64,000 bases of DNA from the NCBI GenBank assembly GCA_039621445.1, contig CP154957.1, positions 35,656,227 through 35,720,226 on the forward strand, given 5' to 3'. The position numbers and the translations under genes were made by a program. Each line of letters opens with the position of its first letter. The stretch's first letter is position 1. Below are positions 11,401 through 23,160 of the stretch, piece after piece. The notes beneath the pieces are model-generated. The model searched no databases. It was not told where the DNA came from and was given only the letters and a program-made list of their open reading frames with translations. This DNA comes from Euglena gracilis (Eukaryota > Euglenida > Euglenophyceae > Euglenales).

Positions 11401-11700
11401 GGGGGTCCAGCCAGCCGGCACATTTTTTTCCACCCTGCCTGGTTGTGGACCCCCCGGGGGTCCGTGAAATAGAGTGACTCCAGCTCGGTGAACAGAGGGG
11501 GCCCCCGCACAGGCGGCACGCGGGGGCGGCCGCCGGCCAGAGCGCAGGATGGCCACCAGCGCGATGACGAACGCCGCCCCCGCCACGGCCTGCACCGCGG
11601 ACAGCGACTGGAGCGCCGCCAGGGCCCGCTGGGCGGCGGCGCAGGCGGCGCCGGGGCCGCACGCCGCGGCGCCCGCCGGGGCAGCGGTGGCGCGGAGCGG
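5483..11700 (-). CDS. HST: Homogentisate solanesyltransferase (plastoquinone pathway)
   Basis: This UbiA-family membrane prenyltransferase joins homogentisate to solanesyl diphosphate at the plastid envelope, the committed step to plastoquinone. Exons (high to low): about 11520-11700, 11063-11226, 10731-10827, 10049-10134, 8992-9143, 8873-8890, 7819-7979, 6482-6596, 5483-5666 (stop). Joined, they give an uninterrupted protein colinear with plant [29 protein letters not shown] (first Asp motif), [39 protein letters not shown] (second Asp motif) and a C-terminus [16 protein letters not shown]. Three introns are nonconventional (nnnCAG/CTGnnnnn) and the rest GT-AG. The 8873-8890 exon is only 18 nt. 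The first listed exon is Ala-rich with a hydrophobic stretch ([13 protein letters not shown]), as in the second membrane anchor of euglenid plastid presequences. The start codon was not located. The length and pattern fit HST better than homogentisate phytyltransferase. Confidence 0.9.
8145..8605. repeat. TGCAAAAA-rich element, copy 1 (in HST intron)
   Basis: It shares a long colinear stretch with 62,097-62,625: GCAACAAGGCTCCTCAAAA at the start, then AGAGCTCCCC or GGAGCTCCCC, TTGGAGAGGAC or TGGAGAGGAC, AAATTTCACCTG and GGTTCACC. It ends in many ATGCAAAAAA units. The ends are G-tract/C-tract and weakly inverted. It lies inside the nonconventional intron between the 8873 and 7979 exons. Confidence 0.6.
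9865..10045. repeat. Compound CA/TGCA/GT microsatellite in HST intron
   Basis: Alternating (CACG)n, (TGCA)n, (CA)n and (GT)n runs in the GT-AG intron 9144-10048. The Cys/His/Thr-rich open frames across it are repeat translation, not genes. Confidence 0.9.
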
Positions 11701-12189
11701 CTGCGGTGCGGGGGAGGGGAGGGGAGGGGAGGGAGAGGCCAGCGTCCCGGGTTTGAATGGTTCTGAAAATCGGACCCTCTGCCCAGACCCCCCCTGGGGG
11801 GTAATAAGATGCACTTCGGTGGTTGGGAATGATCCAGGCCACCGACAAATGGTGCGCCGCGAAATCCACACCCGCCATAAGAGATCAAACCGAACTGTTG
11901 AGCTGCCTGCACAACCTTGATTGGGCTTTCCGTGCCACAGACTTGTCCATGACCTCAACGGGGGGAGAGGGAAAACACAACCAAATTTGGGTTCGGGCCC
12001 TCTTGTTAAACGAGGGTGGTGGTGCGATAACTTAAGGCTGCCGTCAAACTTTCTTTTAAAAATTAGCCACCCATGGGTGGGGGGGGTGGTCCCCCCACTC
12101 GTGGGGTTTCGGGGATTGCAGTCCTGCCCTCAGGGGGCAGCCTGACTTGGGACTGCTGGCTGGGGGGGGGAAGGTTTGGGTTGGACCCT

Positions 12190-12400
12190 ACGAGAGGTCT
12201 GACCCCAGTGAGAAACCTCCGTTGGACACCACAGTCGGCAAAGGGCACACCAAATCCACAGGCAATCGCCCTCCTTCCGGTCTCCGGGTGGAGAGAGCGA
12301 AGTGGGGGAGGATGGCTGCGGAGCTGCAAAAGAGGAGCCACACGGACAATGAAAAGAACCAAAAACATTTGAACCTTGCATTTGCTTGCCATGGGCAGAG
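12190..12400 (-). other. Possible upstream presequence exon of HST
   Basis: An open minus-strand frame contains an ATG followed by a short hydrophobic run (MFLVLFIVRVAPLL) and then basic, Ser/Pro-rich sequence. An in-frame AG after a pyrimidine tract (CTCCTCTTTTGCAG) could be a splice acceptor. It would suit the signal-peptide part of a euglenid plastid presequence, but no join to the 11.7-kb exon can be shown. Confidence 0.2.
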
Positions 12401-12479
12401 GGGAGGAAGCAGAACATTGACCCTCGAAAAAACGAGACACAAAAAACCCACAAAAAAACCATAAAAATAACCAAATCAA

Positions 12480-13480
12480 TGCAAAAAACCCCAAATTCCT
12501 TCAGGACCTCCCCCAGGATGCAAACTTTTCTGCTGGATAATACCTAGAAAGTATTTCACCTTCCGTGGAAAATATTTCATCACGCAATTGCACTTTGCCA
12601 TGTTTTGATTAGATTTTGGGAAAATCTTTGTCAAAATCATATTGAAATAGATAAAAAAAGCCAAAATCTCAGGGGCAAATCAGGGAGAGAAAAAAAAAAA
12701 ATCCAACCCTCGAAAAAAATAGAAAAAAAAACATAAAAAAAAAAAAAAATAATTAAAAAAAACGGGAAAACAACATTGTCAAAAAAAAAGCACAAAAGGC
12801 TCAAAAGCCTACCATGGGAAAAAAAAACAAAAGTAAAGGGGAAAACAAAAACAAAAAAAATGAGAAAAGGTTCCCAAAGGTACAAGCAGCCAAAATTGGG
12901 ACAAGGAACCTAATGAGCAAAGTGACAAAAAACATGACAGACAAAAAGAAAAAAGTAAAAGGGTCAAAAAAAACACGCGGGGAAAGTAAAAATTAATGAA
13001 AACAACAAAAAACAAAACCGAATGGCTTCTTAGGAATACCGGGACAGGTCAGAAAGAACAGAATAGATGGGAAAGAAAAGGGAGTGAACAACAGAACCAA
13101 AAATTCTTCTAAAAAACATCATCAGAAAAATTGAAAATCAACATGGAAAGGAGCCAGAGAGGGGAGAAGGAGGAGAAGTGGTTCTAGTAGATATGAAACT
13201 GCGAGGATGAAATGAAGGATAGCGGTGATGGAAGTGATGAAAATTGGTGCTTCCAAAAGCAATTGAATGAATAAACAAAAATGCCCACAGTTTGTCTCAG
13301 GAGAAATCGGCCAAAACGGTCCAAATCAAAAAAATTTCCCTGTAAAAAATCGGTCGATCGCCAGGGAGAAAAAAAAACATAAAAAAGGAAAAAAAATATA
13401 ATTAAAAAAAAAACGGGGGAAAACAACTAAATTTTGTCAAAATTGAAAAGCACAAAAAATTTCCCCCCCCCCCCCCCCAT
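12480..13480. other. A-rich gene-free stretch
   Basis: Dominated by A-runs (AAAAAAACAAAAG style), ending in a C-run at about 13,465-13,480. Open frames are Lys/Phe-rich by-products. No splice-consistent exon was found. Confidence 0.6.
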
Positions 13481-13855
13481 GCACAGGGCCAGTTGGGTTG
13501 CCTCATGGGAAGGGTACCGCATGGGAGCAGCAGAAAACAATTATCCCCCCCAGACACACTGTCACCTGACAGGTGAGCCAATTACAAAAACCCGGCAACT
13601 TCTTACGATAACAGGTCGGCAAGACCCTGACTGGTTCCCAGGAGGTTCTCAGGCAATTCCCAAAGGCAGGTGGCAGGTGAAATTGGACAAGTGGACAAAA
13701 ACCTGACGGTGGGAACAGTCAGAGGCCGCAAAGACAGCTGTAGAGCCTGAGAAAAAAGATTCAAATGATAAAAAGGGGTAAATATATATCGGGTGGATTA
13801 CCCACACCACAATCAAACACTGGCACAGCAAAATACACAAATGGGTTGAAGGTGG

Positions 13856-14104
13856 TTGGGCTTTCTCTCCATGCTAATATGGCTGTCTTATTTCACCAAA
13901 TGCCCAATATTCGGAGGCAGCAATTACATTGAGCATATTAAAGCTGGAAAATGGAACAAGAAGAAAGAAGTGAAATTGAACTGCTTTCGGTATTACAAAT
14001 CTACTTCTAAACGGCCTTCCAAAACCATTTTTTCATCAAAGCCTGAAGATATGATCAAGAGGGAAATTGCACAGGAGTGGAGCGCCGGGGGGATGCACAC
14101 TTAG
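13856..14104 (+). CDS. Doubtful hypothetical ORF
   Basis: An 82-codon frame with non-repetitive composition (for example GGSNYIEHIKAGKWNKKKEV) ending at a stop just left of the 14,216 element. It is not recognised. No splice acceptor, leader signal or second copy supports it, so it may be chance. Confidence 0.2.
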   Translation: MGFLSMLIWLSYFTKCPIFGGSNYIEHIKAGKWNKKKEVKLNCFRYYKSTSKRPSKTIFSSKPEDMIKREIAQEWSAGGMHT

Positions 14105-14215
14105 CCAGGTTTTGTGTAATGCTGAGCTCTTTACCTGCCTGATGGTGCCATGAAGCATGAGGCAGCAGATGTTTGAGGCATATGGTTGTAGGTGGACTTG
14201 AGGCCCAGCCACACT

Positions 14216-17200
14216 CTTAGGCGGCGCATCTCGCACTTAAGCTTTTTTTCTTTGTCGGTGTGCGCAATTGCGCAAATCGACAATTAAATACAAAACAATT
14301 AATTTTTTTTATACAAAAACTCTTGAACTGTCGACTGCACCTGGTGAAACAGCAATATGTAAGATGCACACCTCACGATACAGGTTAAGAATCACAAAAA
14401 TATGAAATAATCATCCTAACAAACTGTCTGGTACGTCTGGAGCGACAGATTGGTGTCGTCGCCTGTGAAACAGGTGTGTTGTACACCCTGGCTAAAATGA
14501 ACATGGCTTTTGGTGTGCCCTTGCTGCCTGTAACTGCCAGGTGTCGCATACCTTTTTGAAAAGGACTGACTATCAACCATTTGGACGATGTGACGTGCTG
14601 GTAAATAAGACGATGATTGTGGCATAAAAAACCTTCTAGAACTCTGCCGCCACCAGACGGATCGAAATGTGTGTCCAGCGATGGAACACACATGACACAA
14701 ATTTATGAAATGAGGGTCGATGTGCGCATTTGCGCACATCAACCACATATGCATTTTGTGTAGGTGGTTGGTGTGCGCATTTGCGCACATCAACCATTTG
14801 TGTACATTTAGATGGTCGATGTACACAAATGCGCAAACCAATATATACAAATAAGTAAATGGTCGATATGCGCAAATGCGAACACCAAACCCTTACACAA
14901 AATACACATGTGATTGGGGTGTCCAAATGTGTGAATGGTCGATGTGCGCATTTGCACACAGCAACCATTTGAAATTTGAGAAATATACTCCACATTTTTT
15001 ATATTACCACATGAAACACAACACCTGCCTTTTCTTGACTTTGGAAGTGCAGGTTAGGGGAAGGATTTTGAATGCGTACCGTTTGCAATATGTGACAAAG
15101 AACAATGGCTTCTAAATATACCTTTTTTTTACCTGCGTATTATGGGTCCTCTTCATCCTCAACAGTCGACGTGCGCATTTGCGCGCACCGACCATTGCGG
15201 ACACAACGCTTTTGAAATGATTGTGTGATGACGAAATTCTGGTTTTATGTTAGTCGAAATGTGCAGTAGAACACACTATATGACAGGAGATAATTTGTCC
15301 TCTCCAAGGGCAAGTTTGCACGTCTTATTGCCAACCCGTATGACCGATCGTTTTCGCATCATCGGTTTGGAAGTTGCGCTGGAGCAATTGATGAGGCATA
15401 ACCCCCCGTGATTGCTGCACAGTTTTCTCATAAAATAACGACTTCCAGAATTTCAAAATTACATGTGTGTAATCTTCCTGTTTCCTCGACCGGGAATCAT
15501 TTTCCCGTTTTTTTTTCCACAATGATGCCTCGTTTTTCCCTCAGAAAGCATGCAACATGCCAGTTTTTGTGCACAATATCAGGGTGCTGAGTCCCAATAC
15601 TTTCGCACAACCCAACCAGGTGTAAATGTTAAAGATTATCTCAATCCAAAATATGGAGTTTTGTGGCCTCATTTAAGACGCTCCCATTTTCCATTTATTT
15701 TTATAAACCAACAATTTGCCTGCCCCCCCCCCCAGTCTGCCGTCCCGGTTGTGAGGTATAACAATGCCACCTCGGTGGCTGCTGCTGAACCGGAAGGTTA
15801 ATGACGGCCTTGTGGATGCTTAAGTGCAACCACCTACCATCACCTTATGTGACTGGTGCAGCAAAACGCAAGCCAGAGGGGCAGGTGGCGGGTGTTTTCG
15901 AGGGCCACCCCTTGCCCAAACGACGCCGTTGCACGTGTGCCACGACGTGCTAGCAGTGGGCCATCTACTAGAGGTCTACGATCTCCACATGGACTTGGAC
16001 CTGTCACTGGGCCAGAATTGGCCCTGAAAAAAGCCTCACGGCTGAGGAGAGCATTTGGCAGCTGAATAAATTGCACACCGAAGGAGCCACTGAAAATTGT
16101 GTTTGGGTCGTGTTTGATGTGTACTGTGTGAAATTGCTGTCGTGGCCGGTGTGCGCAAATGCGCACATCGTCATGGTGCGCCCATTTTGCACCATCATTA
16201 CGCACGTGGTCGGTGTGTGAAAATGTGCAAATGCTGACCACGTGCGCATCCACTTATTATTATTATTATTATTCCGACCTGGTACTTGATACATGTGTTT
16301 CTCACTGCATTTCTGTATTTTTTGAGAGAAAAGCTGCGTCGTAAGCTCTTCCAATTATTGTTGTTTCAAAAGGCTTAAGGCAGCGAGGTCCGTTTACGTG
16401 CCATGATACTTGATCGCATCCCTTTGTACAAATGGGCATAAGGTCGGTCTGCGCAAATGTGTACATGTTGTCGATGTGCGCATTTGCGCAAACCGACCTC
16501 ATATTGTCCCAAACTCATCATATTTGTCACACCGTTTTCAGCATTATGAAATCTGCAGTATTTATGGCCGTTCTTACGGGGAACCATTGAATGGTTGGTG
16601 TGCGCATTTGCGCACATCGAAATACTTGCTTTGTTCTAAACGTGGCTGTAATAAATAACTCCAGTGAAATTTGTGCAATCTCCTCTCCCGTTTCACCACG
16701 ACACAATTTGGCCGGACTAATCCCCGCAACAGTTCAGTGGGGACTCACTGGCCTTCCCTCCCCTTCAAACCACTTTCTCTTCACCCTGCACAGGCCTTCA
16801 CAAAATCCCCAGGCACGCCTTCCTTTCTGCGCTCTTGGCCGGCGGTGTGATTGGACCCGCCCCCTAGCCCCCCTATCCTTGTTCCCCGCGCTCCGGCAAA
16901 CGTACAAAAACACAACTCCGAGGCCGACAAAAACAAAAAAAAGTGCGTCAAAACCCCTGGCGGGAGCCAGCCAGGGCCGCCAACAGCCGGCGAGAAGAGC
17001 CGCAACGCGCAAAAAAAGGGGGAGGTGGTACTGGGGTTTTGGTGTCGTACCGGGGTTTTGTCGGTGCTTTTTTGACTTTGAGGGGACAAGTCTTGACTTT
17101 GCCATTCCGACCTTTTAAAAAAAAAGCAAAAAAATACACGTAATTCCCGGGAGAGCCGGTGCCCAAATGAGATATCGCCCGTATTTTTTCCAATCCTGTT

Positions 17201-17312
17201 GCCTCTCGCTCTCACCCCTTGCATCGCCAGAGCCTAAATCGAAAAATGGTAAATGTGCGAAATTGCGCACATCGACCCCAAAAAAGCTTAAGTGCGAGAT
17301 GCGCCGCCTAAG
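14216..17312. mobile_element. 3.1-kb non-autonomous TIR element
   Basis: The ends are perfect 33-bp inverted repeats beginning CTTAGGCGGCGCATCTCGCA, and similarity continues about 30 bp further inward. It is bounded by a perfect 5-bp direct duplication ACACT (14211-14215 and 17313-17317), which indicates transposition. No frame inside resembles a transposase; the longest (16591-17118) is compositionally odd and unrecognised. The interior is studded with copies of a palindrome also present just inside each terminus. The superfamily is uncertain: a 5-bp duplication does not settle it. Confidence 0.8.
14250..17277. repeat. Dispersed palindrome GTGCGCA-(W)3-TGCGCAC, about 13 copies
   Basis: Copies near 14258, 14716, 14765, 14811, 14861, 14935, 15167, 16143, 16206, 16440, 16469, 16591 and 17248. 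The fullest form reads GGTCGAT, GTGCGCA, a 2-4 base A/T centre, then the mirror image, giving a near-perfect palindrome of about 30 bp. They occur only inside the 14216-17312 element in this window. Confidence 0.8.
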
Positions 17313-17317
17313 ACACT

Positions 17318-18680
17318 TGTAGTTAGTGCACCGCGGCGCTCGTGTTGTGGCGTTTTTTTTTCTTCCAGTGCAGTTGCGCGCAAAGAAATTGTTTTTGCTG
17401 TGGCTGTCACGGCACAAGCAAAATTTATTGTCGCAATGGTCGCGGCGCAAAGAAAAAATTTTGTGCAACGAAACAATTTTGTGTGATCGCAGCACACACA
17501 ATATTCTTGCCGGGATGCACAATGCAGCACTCAACAATATTATTGATGATATCCTGTGAAAACAAATTGCAAAATTTATTGCCTGCACAAAAGTTCACTC
17601 CCTGCCGCCTAAAATCGTTCTCAGTCATGATTGATAAAATATCAAAAGAGGCGAGGTGGGGTCGTGGAACCTTTTAAAGTGTGTGCTGCAACTGCTGCAA
17701 ATTTTTTTTATGTGTATACATACACACAGATGAACATATATGTGCACACAAATACATATATACATATATACATATATATGTGTATTTATAAATATATACA
17801 CACATGTGCACGCACAGATAAATTTATGCCGCGGTGCTGCCGGATACAAAATTTTTTTCCGCGGTGGTCGCGACACACAGAAACATTTTTTCCCGGTCCC
17901 ACTCACTACTAGTCTGGGCCCAGCCTTGCGGTCCGGCCTGGCGGCCTGTTGGCTAGGCTAATCCTGCTGGCTAAATAATTTGGGCCTGGCGGTGGGATCC
18001 AGTGAGCAACTGAAAAAAAAGACAGGAATGGGTCAGGGGTCATTGCGATAATCTGCAGTTTTCACTACCTACCCATGGGTGGCCGGGGGGAATTCAAATG
18101 AGGAATTCTTAATTTGGGGTATGACAGAAAGCTTGGCAAAGCCTCAATGCAAGTCTTGGGGGCAATAGGGCAGGTTTGCTCGTCACTCACCAGAATCAAT
18201 TGTTGTTTATTCCTCCAGTGATGCTGCAAAATGCATGCAAAAATTGCGCCAGATGATTGCAAAACGAACTGGAGGTGAAATGTATTGTATCCAAAAAATT
18301 GGAGGTGATTGCACCAACAAGATCAGGGAAAAAATAAAAAAAGCCAGTGTTAGACGACATCCATCAGGTTGACAATATTCATTTTAACGTTGATTGCTAC
18401 ATCAACAACTGGATGACAAGATTACGGGTGCATCCACTGCCAAAAGAAAGCTGCACTGCAGAGCTCTAATGGTATTGGACTACTGTTAATCATGCCCTTG
18501 ATTAACATGATTCATACGCAATTATGGCACTGTTCACCATGCATATCACATATCATGGATGTGATGATAAACATAGCAGAGTGCCAGCAATGCGTCACTT
18601 CTTCTTCCTTTTCGCTAGACCCAGCAACATTGCACAAGAAGGAGGTAAAACCCACAAGGGGTGTTTGTAAGGAAGACGAC
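17318..18680. other. Gene-poor stretch with (TATACA)n tract
   Basis: 17,705-17,815 is a TATACA/CATATA microsatellite. Around it the phrase ATGGTCGCGG(C/A) with ACAAA-rich surroundings recurs degenerately (about 17,435 and 17,860). No exon could be joined with confidence. Confidence 0.45.
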
Positions 18681-18689
18681 GTTTTGTGG

Positions 18690-18773
18690 GAAACCAACTT
18701 CTCAACGGGATATTTCGGCGATCTCAAGAATATGGACATCGATGTGTCGGAAAATGAGGTGTCAAAGACTTGA
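18690..18773 (+). CDS. Possible terminal exon, copy 1
   Basis: A frame reading WETNFSTG and DMDIDV/NMDIDV-like sequence and ending ENEVSKT-stop is kept open in the duplicate at 23,487-23,570 despite several substitutions. That is weak evidence for coding on the plus strand. The upstream sequence is not shared, so the rest of the gene is unknown. It is acidic, with no recognisable domain. Confidence 0.3.
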   Translation, partial: ETNFSTGYFGDLKNMDIDVSENEVSKT

Positions 18774-19029
18774 TCCATCTCACCTTTTGTGTTATGTGTA
18801 TTCTATACGGATGCAAATGAATACGTCATCCCATGTATAACATTTTGTTAAAAAATGGGATTTTGTGATTGCAAAAAACTATGCTAGATATACGAGATTG
18901 ATAAATCTATCCAAAGATATAACCCAAAACACACATTAATATTTGAAATACAAAAATATGACGTTCAATCATAGAATATTTCACCACTGTATATACATAT
19001 ATATATATATGTATATATGTATATATCTA

Positions 19030-19335
19030 TATGGCAGCAAGCTACTACTTGGCCCCCCGGGGGGTCCAAGTGGTAGCTCCAGGGGGGTCAAACTAGTTGT
19101 TTTTTTTGCGTTAATGATGGAATAGGGTTAGGTGCGCGACTTAGGGTTAGGGTTAGGCCTAACCTATAGACAGGTGTTAGGTGTACAAATTAGGCCCACC
19201 CTAAACCTAAAGGCCTACCCTAGTTAGGGTTAGAGTTAGGTAACCCTAACCCTAAATCGCGCACCTAACCCTATTCCATCATTAACACAAAAAATTTTTA
19301 CTGCCCCTGGAGCTACCACTTGGAGCCCATATATA
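19030..19335. mobile_element. Hairpin insertion with telomere-like TTAGGG repeats
   Basis: Two arms of about 90-100 bases are inverted copies of one another (GTCCAAGTGGTAGCTCCAGG and TTAATGATGGAATAGGGTTA on the left; their inverses on the right, ending about 19,328). The centre is rich in TTAGGG/CCCTAA. Unit 2 of the duplication lacks it, so it is an insertion into copy 1 next to a TATA microsatellite. Confidence 0.7.
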
Positions 19336-20342
19336 TATACACACATATACATATAACTTTTTTTGAACTCAAAAGACAAGCAGAATTGGAGGGATCCTTT
19401 GACACGTGCACATGAAGAAAGCTATTCACCTAACTCTGAACGCAGCCCATAAAACGTTCTGCTTGGCTTTTTTGATCTGAATGATTTTTCTAGCGGGAGA
19501 AATTATATCCAATTATCTTCTCATAATGATGCAAATTATGGAATCACTGGAATGGACCAAATAATGCAGAAATTGAGAATGCATGGTGCATTTTTCCAGA
19601 CACTGACAATTGTCTCTAAAGAAAGCCATGGTTCATGAAGTTTGCAATGGACGAACTCGGCGAAATATCCTCAAATGTGAGTATTTTTTTCTGATGGAGA
19701 TCTCAATGAACAGAAGCCCCCGGGTTTCTGTTTGGACAAAAGCTGTGTATTTCTGCTGCAATGAGTGCTTTCATGTGGGTTCATCTCACCGTATGTGTCA
19801 ACTGACAAAAAAAATTAAAACGAGAAAAATTTGGGGCTTCAGAAAATCCTATACTTCTCAGACATCTCGGTTCCAGATAAACGGGGTTTTGAGCTTTGGG
19901 GCCCTGCCCACATTCTTCTTTTTTTTGTGAGCTGTCAGCTTAATATTGTGCTCTCAACATCATCATTGACCATTGCGACTTTGGGGATAAAGAAGGTGAA
20001 GATAAAGAAAGACCTTTGTGCTTTGACGGAGGGGAAGACCAGAAATACGTTTCCCCCCTCGTGGGTCTCCAGTACAAATTTTCTGCCCCTCCCAGGTCCT
20101 TGAATTCTGCCAGGAAACGACGGTGACGGTTTGGGTGCATTTATTTGGAGGGTGCAGAATGCATGCAACAACATGCACAATCAGGTATGCATCCCGTGTG
20201 GCATTGTGTAAACTTGCCTTGTGCTTTCGGCTTCAAAGTGCAACCTCCAAGAAGGTACCCAATCCGTATCTGTTTTGTACAAGTAAGTGAGGGTGGACAT
20301 TTTGTTCATATGAGTTTTGCCTTTTTGCGTATCTGAGCTCAC

Positions 20343-20927
20343 TCCTTCAGTAATATGTTTTGAACTTGGGTCCAGGTCAGCCCAGCCGGAAATTTTTTGG
20401 CACAAAACACGAAAATTTTGGGAAATGTCATAGTAATAAATGTCTCCTCTTGACGTGAAAGAGAGCCAGGCATGCCCCCGGTTTGGCTGGGGCTGACCGG
20501 ACACTTGGCTTCTAAACTGTTCCCCAACACTGCAACCTCCATCCTATTTGCCACGCCATCAGCTCCTGGGACTGGTCGACTTCTTGGAGGGGGTGGGTGA
20601 GGGGGCGTCTAGACTCACCGAAGGTGCTGCAGATTTTGTTTGCCAATCCCACTGCGTCGGAACTGAAAATCTGATGAACTGAATCGAAACAGAACTGGCC
20701 ATCTGGTTGACGTGCAGGAGGAGAGATTGCAGTGAAATGCACACATCAATATCGAGGAGGCAACCAACAGCTTATCGACAGAAACCACATCAGATGGCAG
20801 GGGTGCTTATGGAAGACGAAAAGCATAAAGACATCACCATTGGATGCAGAGGATGCTGTCAACAGACGGGGTCGGCGGTGGACGCTGGAGATGCGATTTG
20901 CGCTTCCACCACGGCTCTTCCGCAAAA
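20343..20927 (-). CDS. Unknown spliced gene in tandem duplicate, copy 1 (partial)
   Basis: Three consecutive minus-strand exons, 20838-20927, 20619-20702 and 20343-20503, join in phase through GT-AG introns (donors GTGATG, GTGAGT, GTGAGC). The product includes FDSVHQIFSSDAVGLANKI and GDIYYYDISQNFRVLCQKI. The aromatic GDIYYYD stretch is loosely WW-like, but no family is claimed. The same exons and splice sites survive in unit 2 at 25056-25640, including a donor changed from GTGAGT to the equally good GTAAGT and a silent TAC/TAT change, which supports real coding. Exons on both sides are unresolved. Confidence 0.5.
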
Positions 20928-21564
20928 CTGGGCAGAAACTTGCCCAAGGTCAAAAGCGTACAGCTCGATTTGCAATTCCGCCTCATGTATCGGGGCAGAT
21001 GGCGGGTGGCCCGTACTTGCGTCCGCTGTGCATTCGATCCCACCTTCCTTTGGCCCACAGACCAGCCCCTGGCCAGTAGGTTTTCCACACAAGCTGGTTG
21101 CAGGCTGATTTTTGAGAAAGCTGGCCGCGATGTTGCCATTCCAGCAGCTGCAACGTCAGCTTCCGATTGGCCATTTTTTTGCCACACAGAAAGCCTGCCA
21201 TATCATTTCTGCTTCAATCTCAAACCCATCAGGCACAAAGCTGCACGAAGGCCGGGCAGGCAGGCAGAGCAGTTGGCGAAAGAGCAGAACGCCTTTGCTG
21301 TGACGGAGGCAGCGGGGCCAGTAATCAGACTCCTGTTGATAATCCTTCAATTGTGGGACAATGAAGCACAGAAGGAAATGCCAGCGCAGAAGGCCTCCTT
21401 TGACTACCTCTAAAGGCAGTCGGAAGACAACCTCCACAGGACAGGGTGGAAGAGTTGAAATGAAAAAAAAAACGAGCAGACAGAGTGAACGGAATGTAAT
21501 GCGTCTCTATTCTTGGTTGAGAAAGGTTTGGATTGGGCTTTCTCTCAGATTCCTGACCCTTTTC

Positions 21565-21720
21565 CCACAACTCACTTCGTAAATCCAGACCCGTTTTGCC
21601 ACCACTCTCTTTGTCGGGCCCCAACCATTTTGCCACCACTCTCGTCGACAAATCCAGCCCATTTTGCCACCACTCTGTTCATCAAGCCCGAACTGTTTCG
21701 CCACCACTGTCTTTTGTCAA
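21565..21720. repeat. Minisatellite with TTTTGCCACCACTCT core
   Basis: About five imperfect units of 36-40 bases share GCCACCACTCT or a close variant. Present in duplication unit 1 only. Confidence 0.7.
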
Positions 21721-21754
21721 GCATTCTTCATTTCTCATTCCTCATTCTTCATAC

Positions 21755-21985
21755 ACAAAAACATGTACAAATGCATATGCATATACATATTCATAGACGT
21801 ATACATATACATATACATACACACATGCATATACATAGACATATACATATACATAGACATAAACATACACATGTGCATGTACAATACATATACATGTACA
21901 TTGGCATTGACATAGACATATGTGTATACATACACAAATGCACAAACAAATGCATATGCACATATGGACACATACAAATACGTAA
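21755..21985. repeat. ATACAT microsatellite, unit 1
   Basis: Mixed ATACAT/ACATAG repeats. The corresponding tract in unit 2 (26,430-26,570) has a different length and phase. Confidence 0.85.
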
Positions 21986-22149
21986 TATATGCGGCAGCCT
22001 CTACCTATTGGGCACCCTTGCTTGCAGTAATTAAACGGGGGTGTTTACCCCCGCGTTTGGCTGAGACCTCCAATTTCGCCTGCATTTTCAGGCTATCTCT
22101 GGGAGATGTCTTAGATAAATATGAAATGCAGAAATCCCACTCCAAATAA

Positions 22150-22345
22150 GATGCAGGGTGGGGTTAGGGTTAAGGTTAGGGTTAAGGGTTAGGGAATTGG
22201 GTTAGGGTTACAGTTTTTTTGGCCAAGTTTGGGGGAAAATCAGGCCCAATTCAGGCCCAATTCTAGGCCCGATTTTGGCCTAACCTCCTAACTCTAACCC
22301 AACCGTCACCACAAAAAAAAAACCCTTCCGGAGCAACAGACAGAG
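22150..22345. repeat. GGGTTA-rich tract shared by both units
   Basis: Telomere-like GGGTTAGGGTTA repeats followed by AATTCAGGCC-type repeats. The matching tract is at about 26,815-26,960. Internal, so not a chromosome end. Confidence 0.6.
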
Positions 22346-22364
22346 TCCTAACCAGGGTTGCACA

Positions 22365-22595
22365 CGAAGGCCCGGTGGGGGGGGTGGTCGACCCCCCTCA
22401 CCCACCACACTTTTCACAGATTTTTGGGGTCGAAAATTGGTGCCTCTGGAAATACGGGAGGAGGTGGTGGGGGGGGTCGACCCCCACCCACCATGCAGGG
22501 GGGGTGGGGGGGTTCACCCCCACCCACCAACCTGGGGGTGTACGGGGGGGGGGGGGGGGGGGTCCACACAATGAAGCGGGGTGGGGGTTGAAAAA
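22365..22595. repeat. G-tract/C-tract inverted repeat block
   Basis: Alternating GGGGGGGTCGACCCCC-like blocks with CACCCACCA spacers, ending in an 18-G run. Able to form hairpins or G-quadruplexes. Specific to unit 1. Confidence 0.6.
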
Positions 22596-23061
22596 ACCTG
22601 AATTCCAAAAATAGAATTAACAATTGGACAAACCTGCAAAAAATGGGGCCAAGAAAGAGGAAAAATATGACAAAAGGCAAAAATGCTTAAAATTGGATCC
22701 CTGGGGACCCAAAAATTCCGCCATCAAAATTGTGCGTGCCCAAAAAATCACCACCAAAATTGGACATTACACCCAGTTGCATCCCATTAGCTAAATTCGA
22801 TGGGAAATTTTTACATCAAATTGGGGTTGTAACACGCACCCCGTAGCAGGGGACCCCCCTCTAACCGACCCCTCCAGGTTTTTTTTTCCGCACAAGTCCT
22901 AAAGCGGGGTTGTTTAAATAGGGGGGGTTTATTAGTTGGTAGGGTCAGGGCAGTACGGGAATCGGCCACGCATATATTTACATATAAATACACATTTACC
23001 GTGCATGAATTTGTTTGTGGAAGATTCTACAACGGGTACTTCCAGAGGAGAGTGCCGCCAG

Positions 23062-23160
23062 GTTGAAGGAGAAAGAGAAGGAGATGGCGGCGGAGGCGGC
23101 GGAGGTGGAGCACAGCCTTTCCGCCCAGCAGCGGGCGGAGGCACTGGACGAGAGACTGCA
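23062..23160 (+). CDS. Coiled-coil exon, copy 1
   Basis: After an AG acceptor (GTGCCGCCAG), a plus-strand frame reads a Glu/Lys/Ala-rich helix ending VEHSLSAQQRAEALDERLQ. The duplicate at 27,306-27,393 keeps the frame although it is 12 nt (four codons) shorter, which favours coding. The rest of the gene is not resolved. Generic coiled coil, no family assigned. Confidence 0.4.

Noticed and set aside
14216-17312. CRISPR-like array
   Set aside because: The palindromes are irregularly spaced, vary in sequence and lie in a eukaryotic TIR element; there are no regular spacers or cas genes.
19115-19280. Telomere array (TTAGGG)
   Set aside because: Internal, in inverted arrangement inside a hairpin element, and missing from the duplicate locus; not a chromosome end.
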